Shown here one piece after another: positions 1-8,050 of a DNA stretch of 64,000 bases. Every line of letters begins with the position of its first letter. Positions within the stretch are counted from its first letter, which is position 1. Origin of the DNA: Hyphomicrobium sp. (GTDB lineage: Bacteria > Pseudomonadota > Alphaproteobacteria > Rhizobiales > Hyphomicrobiaceae); NCBI GenBank assembly GCA_016716675.1, contig JADJVG010000004.1, forward strand, positions 181,127 to 245,126, read 5' to 3'. Position numbers and translations under genes: made by a program. The notes below the pieces were generated by a model. The model saw only the letters and a list, made by a program, of their open reading frames with translations, did no database searches and had not been told where the DNA came from.

Positions 1-2
1 TT

Positions 3-674
3 CCCGTCGAAACGACCGACTTCTCGGGCATCGTTGATAAATTGCTGGAACCACGGCCGGATTTGCTGTGCTGGGACACGGCGTATGAACCCTTCGTGCA
101 TGCCCTGACGCTTGAAGCCTACAAACGGAAGTTCGACGGCTGGCTTCTCTCCTGCACGTGCGATAACTATCCCGAGCTCTTGGCGAAGACGAGCAATGAA
201 TTCATGGAGCGCTTCGTCTTTCAGTTTCCGGATTTTGACGATCCGCTGCTCAATGATCCAAGCGTCAATTTCGTCGATCCTAACCGGTTTTATGACGACT
301 TCTGCACGCGCTTCCCAGGCACATGGAGTGCGGTGTCCTGGGAATATGCTTCGTCGCTTGCCCTTTGGAAATCAGCCGTCGAACGCGCACGCACCTTCGA
401 AACGATGACTGTATTGGCAATGATGAAAGTCGGAGGCGACGGTAAACACGCCTTCGGGGACGCCATCTGGTGGGGCCGCGAGCTGTTCGGAATTGACAAT
501 GCGCTCGTCGGAAAATGGCCCGTCGTCACCATCCGCGACGGACACGCGAGAATCGTTGAATTTGGCTCCGTTACCGCCTGGTGGTGGAAGCACAGCAGCC
601 TACTGATTAAGCACATGCGTGCGCTTAATCTGATGTGGGATCAACGCGAGGAAAGACTGGTCAAACCGGCATAG
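3..674 (+). CDS. ABC transporter periplasmic substrate-binding protein, C-terminal part (5' truncated by window)
   Basis: The frame is open to the window edge, so the gene starts upstream and only about 223 C-terminal residues are present. The sequence resembles the second lobe of LivK/Peripla_BP_6-type binding proteins: a run reading TTDFSGIV near the start, an aromatic WSAVSWEYASSLALWK helix, and FGDAIWWGRELFGIDNALVG followed by a short domain that ends the fold. Such proteins deliver amino acids or small amides and amines to a membrane ABC permease. The permease and ATPase genes are not in the window. Its position beside a methylated-amine cluster suggests, but does not show, a related nitrogen substrate. 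The stop codon is TAG at 672-674. Confidence 0.72.
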   Translation, partial: PVETTDFSGIVDKLLEPRPDLLCWDTAYEPFVHALTLEAYKRKFDGWLLSCTCDNYPELLAKTSNEFMERFVFQFPDFDDPLLNDPSVNFVDPNRFYDDFCTRFPGTWSAVSWEYASSLALWKSAVERARTFETMTVLAMMKVGGDGKHAFGDAIWWGRELFGIDNALVGKWPVVTIRDGHARIVEFGSVTAWWWKHSSLLIKHMRALNLMWDQREERLVKPA

Positions 675-692
675 CCGGCTTGCACCGAGACC

Positions 693-1463
693 TCACGGCG
701 AATAAATCATGGTCTCTTGCGTGCTGGCGATCAGCAGCTTCATATACTCCACCGCCGTTTCAATATCGCGACTTTCCAGAGCATTATAGAAAGACCTCAG
801 CTCTTGCTGGGCCTCCGAAATGCGCTCGGGCGTGAGCATTTGCATGCGGGTCGCACACCAGTGCGGCTGACGGCGCACTTCGGATACGATCTGATAGATC
901 GCGATAAAAAGCCCGCAATGCGTGCCATCAGCGACCGCCATGAGGAACTCTTTTTCAAGACGTGCGAAGCGCTCAGAGTCGGTCACGATGGACTCGATCT
1001 CTTCAAGGATCGCACTCAGCTTTTTCAGGTCGCGCGTTGACATGTTCAAGGTGGCTAGGCGCGCCATTTCCGGCTCAAGAATAGAGCAAACCACCGTCAT
1101 TTCAAACGGGGACGCCGTTTCGGCAATCGCACTGATATCAAGCAGGTGGGATGACGGGTTTTGATATTTGCGCTGTGGCTGGGCGCCATTTTGATATGTA
1201 ACGAAGGTGCCGCTGTTGGGCCGCCTTGCGACGACTTTGTAGGTTTCCAGGAAATCCAGCGCTTGACGTATGGTCGTGCGCGAAACTCCGCACTCGGCGG
1301 CAAGCTCCCGCTCCGCCTCCATTCGGGTCCCGTATGAGTATTGGCCAGACGCGATCTGCGCAAAGAGCAGATCAGCCGTCGCTTTGACCGATTCCTTAAC
1401 GAGGGGCTGATTTGCCTTATCGCTTTCCCACGGGGACGCGGGAACGTTGAGATTTTCTTCCAT
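693..1463 (-). CDS. GntR-family (FadR subfamily) transcriptional regulator
   Basis: This 256-residue protein has an N-terminal winged helix-turn-helix (about residues 20-90; core ERELAAECGVSRTTIRQALD and wing RRPNSGTFV). An all-helical FCD-type ligand domain (about 100-245) follows. That layout is the FadR/VanR subgroup of GntR regulators, usually repressors released by a small carboxylate or amine-pathway ligand. It lies 6 bases after the TPR-like gene on the same strand, so the two are probably co-transcribed. Both are divergent from the dehydrogenase operon starting at 2667. It is the obvious candidate to bind the dyad at 2426-2441 and the phased repeats at 2610-2639; that link is inference. 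Confidence 0.87.
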   Translation of the reverse strand: MEENLNVPASPWESDKANQPLVKESVKATADLLFAQIASGQYSYGTRMEAERELAAECGVSRTTIRQALDFLETYKVVARRPNSGTFVTYQNGAQPQRKYQNPSSHLLDISAIAETASPFEMTVVCSILEPEMARLATLNMSTRDLKKLSAILEEIESIVTDSERFARLEKEFLMAVADGTHCGLFIAIYQIVSEVRRQPHWCATRMQMLTPERISEAQQELRSFYNALESRDIETAVEYMKLLIASTQETMIYSP

Positions 1464-1469
1464 GGGGCT

Positions 1470-2300
1470 TTAGTTCCGCTTTCGAGTTGGTTTTTTGAGT
1501 GGTGGCTTGGTTCGCTCGGGCTCTAAGTTACAAGCTCCACACCCAGCATCCAGAATCGATACCGCCGGCGCAGAGTCCGACGGGCTAAGATTTCGTATGC
1601 AGTTTTTCCACGACAGGTGTTTTGCGTGCAGACCGGCGACCAAGAAAATGGACGCAAAGAAATCGCTTAGTTGTTCAGTTGGTTGAAATGGGTCGCGCTT
1701 CCAGCGCTCAAAGAGACACGGCTTGCCAGCATCAGCGGCCAGCACCCGACCGTCGCGCACTTGCTGCAGCAGATTGATTTCTGGACATGACTCGCCAAAA
1801 GCAGTCGCGATCGCGCGGAAATCGGCTTCGGATTCCGGGCCGGCGAGCACTTCCGCCTGCATCCCATGACGCGCAAGCCGGCTGAGAACGTTCGTTATCG
1901 CGCTTGCACCGCAGTACAGACCAACGAGACGCTGCCGATGCGCCCTCGTGAAGGCATCGCTATGCTCAGCTGCGAGTTGAAAATGGAATATGGAGCCGCG
2001 GCCAGCGAGCGGAATATCGATCGCTTCGATCCATTTCAGCGCCTCGTCCCATGACACACGTGCTTTGCCAAAGTTTTGCACCGCAATCTCGAAGCGCCGC
2101 GCACGTAGCATCGCCACCGCAACATTGTGCCAAGTGGTCGCGATCCGAGGATCACCGGCTTGGAAACCAGCCGCCAGCGTGCCAGCCCGAACCCACCCGT
2201 CGCCAGCCGCCGCGCCTCGTCCCTTACTAGCGGCGTCAAAGGCAGCAGCCGTAGCCTTCAACCACGGGTCAGGCTGTCGGGCAGCGAAGAACGCATTCAT
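1470..2300 (-). CDS. TPR-like protein of unknown function, divergent from the amine dehydrogenase operon
   Basis: The chosen start (residues MNAFFAARQPDPW) has a G-rich Shine-Dalgarno just upstream; the frame is open further upstream but without one. The 276 residues are helical and Ala-rich in the first half, with TPR-like spacing around RIATTWHNVAVAMLRARRFE. The C-terminal half contains CLFERWKRDPFQPTEQLSDFFASIFLVAGLHAKHLSWK, not recognised as a known domain (longest run quoted in pieces of the same helix). The tail (DAGCGACNLEPERTKPP, then basic) has paired cysteines. No signal peptide is visible. Pairing with the GntR gene and divergence from the dehydrogenase suggest a pathway-specific role such as a chaperone or regulatory partner, but no function is assigned. 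Confidence 0.68.
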   Translation of the reverse strand: MNAFFAARQPDPWLKATAAAFDAASKGRGAAAGDGWVRAGTLAAGFQAGDPRIATTWHNVAVAMLRARRFEIAVQNFGKARVSWDEALKWIEAIDIPLAGRGSIFHFQLAAEHSDAFTRAHRQRLVGLYCGASAITNVLSRLARHGMQAEVLAGPESEADFRAIATAFGESCPEINLLQQVRDGRVLAADAGKPCLFERWKRDPFQPTEQLSDFFASIFLVAGLHAKHLSWKNCIRNLSPSDSAPAVSILDAGCGACNLEPERTKPPLKKPTRKRN

Positions 2301-2425
2301 GGTTCGACCCCCCTTTTCACACTGCAGTGGCATGATGCCACCCCCCATCTTTTGACCAATTGCACGCTGTTCACAGCCCTTGTCACCAAAAAGATTAGCA
2401 CACCCTGAGCCATCGTCAACCAGTT

Positions 2426-2441
2426 TCAACCATTTGGTTGA
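2426..2441. promoter_or_regulatory. Perfect dyad, candidate operator between divergent TPR/GntR and dehydrogenase operons
   Basis: TCAACC-ATTT-GGTTGA is a perfect 6-bp inverted repeat with a 4-base spacer. On the other strand its core reads ACCAAATGG, which is also found upstream of the dimethylamine dehydrogenase gene (21899-21907). The site lies about 125 bases upstream of the TPR-like start and 225 bases upstream of the 2667 start. A FadR-type GntR dimer would suit a dyad of this size; binding is inferred. Confidence 0.5.
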
Positions 2442-2609
2442 TTAGATTTAGTTACGTAAAATTATAAGGTTGGGCAGATTAGAGATCGCTCTATAGTGCA
2501 ATCTAAACTTTTTTTGTGCACTGCACCAGATTAATTTCCAGGCAGTCCGGCGAAATTTCCTGTTGTCAAAGACCAATCGATCGACAATACTGCAGCAAGT
2601 GAGCCGATC

Positions 2610-2639
2610 TGGTTGCGTTTGGTTCTGTTTGGTTGGCTC
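2610..2639 (+). repeat. Three 10-bp phased direct repeats upstream of the dehydrogenase start
   Basis: Three consecutive units start with TGGTT at exact 10-base spacing: TGGTTGCGTT, TGGTTCTGTT and TGGTTGGCTC. One unit per helical turn puts all copies on one DNA face, as expected for cooperative regulator binding or an activator array. The block ends 27 bases before the ATG at 2667. It shares GGTTG with the dyad at 2426-2441. Confidence 0.5.
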
Positions 2640-2666
2640 ATAAAAGAATAATTTTGGGAGAGAAGC

Positions 2667-4857
2667 ATGGCGAGGAATCCGAAACACGACATCTTGTTCG
2701 AGCCGATCAAGATCGGCCCGAAGACGATGAAAAACCGCTTCTATCAGGTGCCCCATTGCATCGGCGCCGGATCGGAAAAGCCCGGCACGCAGGCCGGCCA
2801 CCGCGGCATGAAGGCCGAGGGCGGCTGGGGCGCTCTGTGCACAGAATACTGCTCGATCTCACCGGAATCGGACGATTGCCACCGCGTATCGGCCCGCATC
2901 TGGGATCAGGGCGACGTGATCAACCTCCGCCACTTGAACGACACCCTGCACAAGCACGGCGCGTTGGGTGGTGTTGAGCTGTGGTACGGCGGCTCACATG
3001 CCCCGTGCATGGAATCCCGCGCTATCCCCTACGGCCCGACATCTCAGGCCTCCGAATTTGAATACCTGACGTATTGCCACGAAGCCGGCCTTGACGACAT
3101 CAAGCACCTGCAGAACCTGTACGTCGAAGCGGCGAAGCGTTCTGTTCAGGCAGGCTTTGACATCGTCTACATCTACGGCGCGCACAGCTATCTGCCGCTG
3201 CAATTCCTCTCCAAATACTACAACCACCGCACCGACAGCTACGGTGGGTCGTTCGAGAACAGAGCCCGCTTCTGGATCGAGACGCTCGCTGCGGTTAAGG
3301 CAGCTGTCGGTCACGAAGCCGCGATCGCCACGCGCTTCGCTGTCGATACGCTCTACGGCGCCGATGGCGTCGAAGCACTCGATGAAGGTTTGAAATTCAT
3401 CCAGCTCGCCGACAAAGAAGGCCTCGTCGATCTTTGGGACCTCTGCATCGGCGACATCGCCGAGTGGGGCGAAGACGCTGGCCCGTCGCGCTTCTACAAA
3501 GCTGGTCACCAGCGCAACTGGACGGACGGTGCAAAGGGCGCCGCCAAGGTTCCGGTTCTCGGCGTCAGCCGCGAAACCAGCCCTGACGACATGGCTGCAC
3601 GCCTCCACGAAGGCCGTCTCGACATTCTCGGCTTCGCACGCCCCTCGATTGCTGATCCGTTCATCCCGAGGAAGATCGAAGAGGGCCGTTACGAAGATAT
3701 TCGTGAGTGCATCGGCTGCAACGTCTGCATCTCGCGTTGGGAAATCGGTGGCCCGCCGATGATCTGCACGCAGAACGCAACCGCGAACGAAGAGTATCGC
3801 CGCGGCTGGCATCCTGAGAAGTTTGCAAAGACGCCGTCGTCTTGCTCGGTGCTCGTTGTTGGCGCCGGTCCGGCCGGCATGGAATGCGCTCGCGTCCTCG
3901 GTGAGCGCGGCTACGACGTCCATCTGCGCGAAGCTGACACTGAAATCGGCGGCCGCATCCGCAAGGTCGTCAAGTATCCGGGTCTTGCCGAATGGGGCCG
4001 CGTGACGATCTATCGTCAGTTGCAGCTTCAGAAGTTGAAGAACGTCGAAGTCCACACAGGCATCGGCAAGATGTCTGCCGAAGACATCCTGAGCTACGGC
4101 GCCGACAAAGTCGTCTTGGCAACGGGTTCACACTGGGCTTCGAACGGTTTGAACTTCGTGACGCATAATCCAGTCGAGGGGATCGACTCCTCGCTGCCGT
4201 ATGTGTGCACGCCGGAACAGATCCTGCTTCAGAACAAGCCTGTCGGCCAGAACGTGCTCGTCATCGATTGTGACGGATACTTCACCGGCATTTCGACCGC
4301 TGAGTATCTCGCCGATCAGGGCAAGCACGTGCAGATCCTGACGCCGTTGGGTGGAGTGGCTCCTTACACGCACTTCACGCTTGAAGCGCCGAACCTGCAT
4401 CGCATGCTGTACGAAAAGAAGATCCACGAACTGACCAGCCACTGGCTGCTCAAGGTCGAGCCTGGAAAAGCCACCGCTTACAACCTGTATCGCGATGGTT
4501 ACAAGCGCAAGCCCGGACCTGTGACTGGCGAACTGCCACGTCGCGCTGGTACGGATGTCGTGGAAATTCCGTTCGACACGATCGTGGTTGCCACCGCACG
4601 CGTACCGAATGACTCGCTCTGGCGTGAGCTGTCGGCACGTCGCTCGGAATGGGAAAAGCGCGACATCCAGGCAATCTACCAGGCTGGTGATTGCTATTCG
4701 CCGGGCTTGACTCGCACAAGCGATTTTCGAAGGTCACCGCATTGCGCGTGAATTTGAATCTCCAAACCCGCAGCGTGCTCAGCCGTGGATTCGTGAACGC
4801 CAGATCTGGGGTCACGAAAACATCCCGAAACTCTCCGACCGCGCGACGATCGGATAA
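2667..4857 (+). pseudogene. Trimethylamine-dehydrogenase-like flavoprotein, single-base frameshift near the 3' end
   Basis: This FMN/4Fe-4S/ADP-binding dehydrogenase would oxidatively demethylate an amine and pass electrons to ETF. Visible are the 6-S-cysteinyl-FMN Cys31, the cluster motif CIGCNVCISRW with its fourth Cys 13 residues on, and a dinucleotide fold (VLVVGAGPAG). Pocket residues match trimethylamine dehydrogenase rather than dimethylamine dehydrogenase: Tyr in TEYCS, Ser in RVSAR, Trp in ELWYGG. As sequenced, the frame stops at 4751. Reading past an apparent extra C at 4711 restores a family-like tail (AIFEGHRIAREFE to KLSDRATIG) ending at TAA 4855-4857, giving 729 residues, the usual length. 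It is either recently broken or a sequence error. The Shine-Dalgarno is GGGAG. It is the first gene of the operon with the tethered ETF. Confidence 0.85.
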
Positions 4858-5026
4858 TCACTTCCTCCGATGGCTTAGTGCATCGTGGATCAGCAGACTT
4901 GCTGGTTCATCGATCACCAAGCCAGGGAGAAGTCGCATACGCACATTCCCGGTGTTCAGACCGGTCCGGCACCTTAACTGGGTCGGGCTAGGTTTGGCTC
5001 ATCCGTAAGTTTAAGGAATTCCTGTT

Positions 5027-5140
5027 GTGGAAGCGCGCCAGCTATTCTGGGGCATCAACACACCGCAGTTGATCATATTCTATGTGATCGGCGTGTCGGC
5101 GATGCTCATCTTTGCATATGGATTCTACCACCATGTCGTG
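5027..5140 (+). pseudogene. Displaced N-terminus of the membrane Fe-S/EtfB fusion (out of frame)
   Basis: A GTG start at 5027 has a good ribosome site (AAGGAA at 5014-5019). It encodes a hydrophobic segment, QLIIFYVIGVSAMLIFAYGF, typical of the first transmembrane helix of heterodisulfide-reductase-like membrane subunits. After about residue 38 the frame loses sense, and the neighbouring frame continues with another membrane helix and the rest of the protein. The family normally has a cytoplasmic loop and another helix here, so the lesion may be a deletion with a frame change rather than a single-base slip. Confidence 0.55.
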
Positions 5141-8048
5141 GGGCATAACCTTCGTCAAGGGGTGGTTTTATCTCATCATGAGTCTGATGCTGGATTTAGG
5201 GCATTTAGCCCTGATCTCCGGCTTGATCTACATGATGGTGCGCCGCGCCTCCTTCCATCTTCCGAAGCTCAACTATCTGCGCAGCTATCGTGGAGAGAAG
5301 GAGTTACGCCCCGTCGCTAGCAACTGGCGCATCGAGGACTGGATTTTCATGTCCGTCCTGCTCGTCATCGAGTTCACGGGCTTCCTGCAGGAAGCCTGCG
5401 GCCTGATCGTCGACCAGCCGGCCTGGGCAATTTGGTCACCAATCGGATTGGCGATTGCCAACACCCTGACGGCCGCCGGAATGTCGGTGGATACGGCCGC
5501 CTCGATCCGCGGCATGAACTGGTGGATGCATGGCGTGCTGGCGCTCGCCTTCACGGCGGCTATTCCTTGGTACAAGGCTAAGCACATCATCTCCGCCGTT
5601 GGTTCGCTGCTCTTCCGAGACAAGAAACCGCTTGCGCTTTTGCCGTCTGAACCGAAGGACGCGGAAAAGGCCGGTATTTCCTCGATTGAGGATTTCACCT
5701 GGAAGGACATGTTGCACCTCGATGCCTGCACGAAGTGCGGCCGGTGCCATGAAGCCTGTCCTGCACGAACGGCTGGATATCCTCTCAGCCCACGCGACTT
5801 CATTCTCGATCTGCGCGTCTACAATGATGAAGCGCAAGGCTGCACGATTCCAGGCATCGATCTTGTCGGTGGCGTGATTGCACCGGAAACGCTTTGGGCT
5901 TGCCGCACCTGCGGTGCTTGCCAAGAGATTTGCCCGGTTGGAATCGAGCATCCGGCGTTGATCGTACGGATGCGGCGTCACCTGGTCGAACAGGGGAAGA
6001 TGGATCCCCTGCTCCGCAATACCATCACGACCATCGGCGACACCGGCAACAGCTTTGGCGAGAACTCCCGTAAGCGGTCCCAGTGGACCAAAGCATTGGA
6101 ATTCCGCGTCAAGGATATCCGAGAAGAGCCGGCCGATACGCTCTGGTTCGTCGGCGACTATGCGTCGTTCGATCCTCGCAACCAGAAGGTCAGCCAGACT
6201 GTTGCGCGCCTGCTCAAAGCAGCGCGTGAGGACTTCGCTCTTCTCCACGAGGGCGAAAAAACAGCCGGCAACGACGTGCGCCGCGTTGGTGAAGAAGGCT
6301 TGTATGAGGAACTGGCGGAACACAACGTCGAACAGATGATGGGTGCCAAGCCGTTCAAGCAGATCATCACAACCGACCCTCACAGCTACAACACCATCAA
6401 GAACGAATATCCGGCATTCGGCGAAATCGCACCCATCTCGCACTACAGCAGCGTTCTCGCCGATTTGCTCAGTTCTGGCCGGTTGAAGGTCAAGAAGCCG
6501 CTCAACAAGCGCGTCACCTTCCACGATCCTTGCCACCTTGGCCGGATGAACGGCGGATACGACGCGCCACGTAAAGTTCTCGAACTCATCGGTTGCGAAA
6601 TGGTCGAAATGCCACGCAACCGCGACAACTCCTTCTGCTGCGGCGCTGGCGGCGGACGGATTTGGATACCTGATACCCCTGGCACAGAAAAGCCATCTGA
6701 GAATCGCGTGCACGAAGCGGCACGTCTGGGAGGTATCGATGTCTTCGTTACATGCTGCCCAAAGGATCTCGTAATGTTTGAAGATGCGCGAAAAACCGGC
6801 GGTCACGAGAAAGATTTCGTGGTCCAAGACCTCGCCGAACTGGTGGCTGAGGCCATCGAACTGAAGTCCCTCCGACTTGAGGACCTGCCTCCACTCGCAG
6901 ACCGTATCGTCAAGGCCGTCGCCAATCAGATTTCAGAGGCCGTCGCAAGCCGCCTCGACACTGTTCTGGCGGCGCGTCTAGCAAGCATGCCTGCGGTCTC
7001 TGCTATTGCAGCCGCAGCACCGCAGGCCGTGATCGCTGCAGCGCCTGCTGCTGCTGCTGCTGCCGCCGCAGCAGCACCGGCGGCCAGCACGCCTTCAACG
7101 GCATCGCCGGCGCCTGCGCTTGAGGTTGCACCACCGGCATCTGCACCCGCGTCCGAAAGCGCAAGCGCGCAACCGGTAGCATCTGGTGACCTGCCGACGC
7201 TCAATCCTGTTTCATGGAGTGCGCTGAAGCCGGTTCAACCCGCAAACTTTGCGGGCTACACCGCGCCGCCGAAGGATGGTCCGCGAATTCTGGTCACTGT
7301 GAAGCACGTCGCTAAGTTGGGTGACGAATACGGCTTCACACCCGATGGCCGTGACGTCCGCCGGGAATTCATGGAGTTCTCACTCAACGAATGGGATGAC
7401 GCGGCACTCGAAGAAGCGTTGCGCTGCGTTGAGCGCATCGGCAAGGGCGAGGTCGTTGCGGTTACTGTAGGCGACCCTGAAGCCGACACCTCGCTGTTGA
7501 AAGCACTGGCAAAGGGCGCACATCGCGCCGTTCGGATCTGGGATCCGTCTTTGGCCAACGCCGATCCAATCACCATCGCACGAGCCATTGCCGGTATCGC
7601 GCGTGCGGAAGATCCGGATCTCATCATGTCGGGCGTGCAGTCCGGCGACCAGGCACATGGTGCAACCGGTACAGCACTGGCGCGCATCCTTGGGCTTCCC
7701 CACGCGGCGGTCGTTGTTGGCCTCGATTGGGATGGCAGTTCCAAGTTGGCGTTGGCACGAGAGTTGGAAGGCGGGCTCCGCCACACCTTTGAACTCAAGT
7801 CGCCTGCAGTTGTCTGTATCCAAACAGGTATCAACACACCACGCTTCGCCACCATGAAGATGGTCAAGCAAGCGAAGCAGAAACCGCTCGTCGCGGTCGA
7901 TGCTGCCGGCGTTATCGATGGCAGCAGCGGCTACGTCGTTCGCAGAATGTATACGCCAGAACAGACGAAGGCCGAGATGCTGAAGGGTACACCACCCGAA
8001 ATTGCAAAATTCATCGCCGATCTCGTACGCGACAAGAAGGGAGGCTGA
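5118..8048 (+). CDS. Membrane Fe-S oxidoreductase (DgcB/heterodisulfide-reductase-like) fused to ETF beta subunit
   Basis: A fusion of about 976 residues. Three membrane segments come first (for example IEDWIFMSVLLVIEFTGFLQ). Two [4Fe-4S] ferredoxin motifs follow, CTKCGRCHEACPA (about 204) and CRTCGACQEICPV (about 261). Then come two CCG-type domains: the first has lost its usual cysteines, while the second is intact (HDPCHLGR, SFCCGAGGG, VTCCPKD). An Ala/Pro-rich linker (about 630-715) leads to a complete EtfB domain (ILVTVKHVAKLGDE to MKMVKQAKQKP). DgcB-like proteins pass ETF electrons to quinone in dimethylglycine-type demethylation. Here the ETF is physically tethered. No ribosome site precedes the ATGs at 5118 or 5133; the proper start appears to be GTG 5027 in another frame. 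Confidence 0.85.
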   Translation: MDSTTMSWGITFVKGWFYLIMSLMLDLGHLALISGLIYMMVRRASFHLPKLNYLRSYRGEKELRPVASNWRIEDWIFMSVLLVIEFTGFLQEACGLIVDQPAWAIWSPIGLAIANTLTAAGMSVDTAASIRGMNWWMHGVLALAFTAAIPWYKAKHIISAVGSLLFRDKKPLALLPSEPKDAEKAGISSIEDFTWKDMLHLDACTKCGRCHEACPARTAGYPLSPRDFILDLRVYNDEAQGCTIPGIDLVGGVIAPETLWACRTCGACQEICPVGIEHPALIVRMRRHLVEQGKMDPLLRNTITTIGDTGNSFGENSRKRSQWTKALEFRVKDIREEPADTLWFVGDYASFDPRNQKVSQTVARLLKAAREDFALLHEGEKTAGNDVRRVGEEGLYEELAEHNVEQMMGAKPFKQIITTDPHSYNTIKNEYPAFGEIAPISHYSSVLADLLSSGRLKVKKPLNKRVTFHDPCHLGRMNGGYDAPRKVLELIGCEMVEMPRNRDNSFCCGAGGGRIWIPDTPGTEKPSENRVHEAARLGGIDVFVTCCPKDLVMFEDARKTGGHEKDFVVQDLAELVAEAIELKSLRLEDLPPLADRIVKAVANQISEAVASRLDTVLAARLASMPAVSAIAAAAPQAVIAAAPAAAAAAAAAAPAASTPSTASPAPALEVAPPASAPASESASAQPVASGDLPTLNPVSWSALKPVQPANFAGYTAPPKDGPRILVTVKHVAKLGDEYGFTPDGRDVRREFMEFSLNEWDDAALEEALRCVERIGKGEVVAVTVGDPEADTSLLKALAKGAHRAVRIWDPSLANADPITIARAIAGIARAEDPDLIMSGVQSGDQAHGATGTALARILGLPHAAVVVGLDWDGSSKLALARELEGGLRHTFELKSPAVVCIQTGINTPRFATMKMVKQAKQKPLVAVDAAGVIDGSSGYVVRRMYTPEQTKAEMLKGTPPEIAKFIADLVRDKKGG

Positions 8049-8050
8049 CG

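Noticed and set aside
4858..4968. Possible short gene after the dehydrogenase with an in-frame TAG (MA-stop-CIVDQQTCWF...)
   Set aside because: No ribosome site or recognised protein. Reading TAG as pyrrolysine would need pyl genes, which are not in the window and not expected in this group.
7020..7085. GCT/GCC-rich run, possible microsatellite
   Set aside because: It encodes the Ala-rich linker of the fusion protein and is coding sequence, though slippage there could vary linker length.
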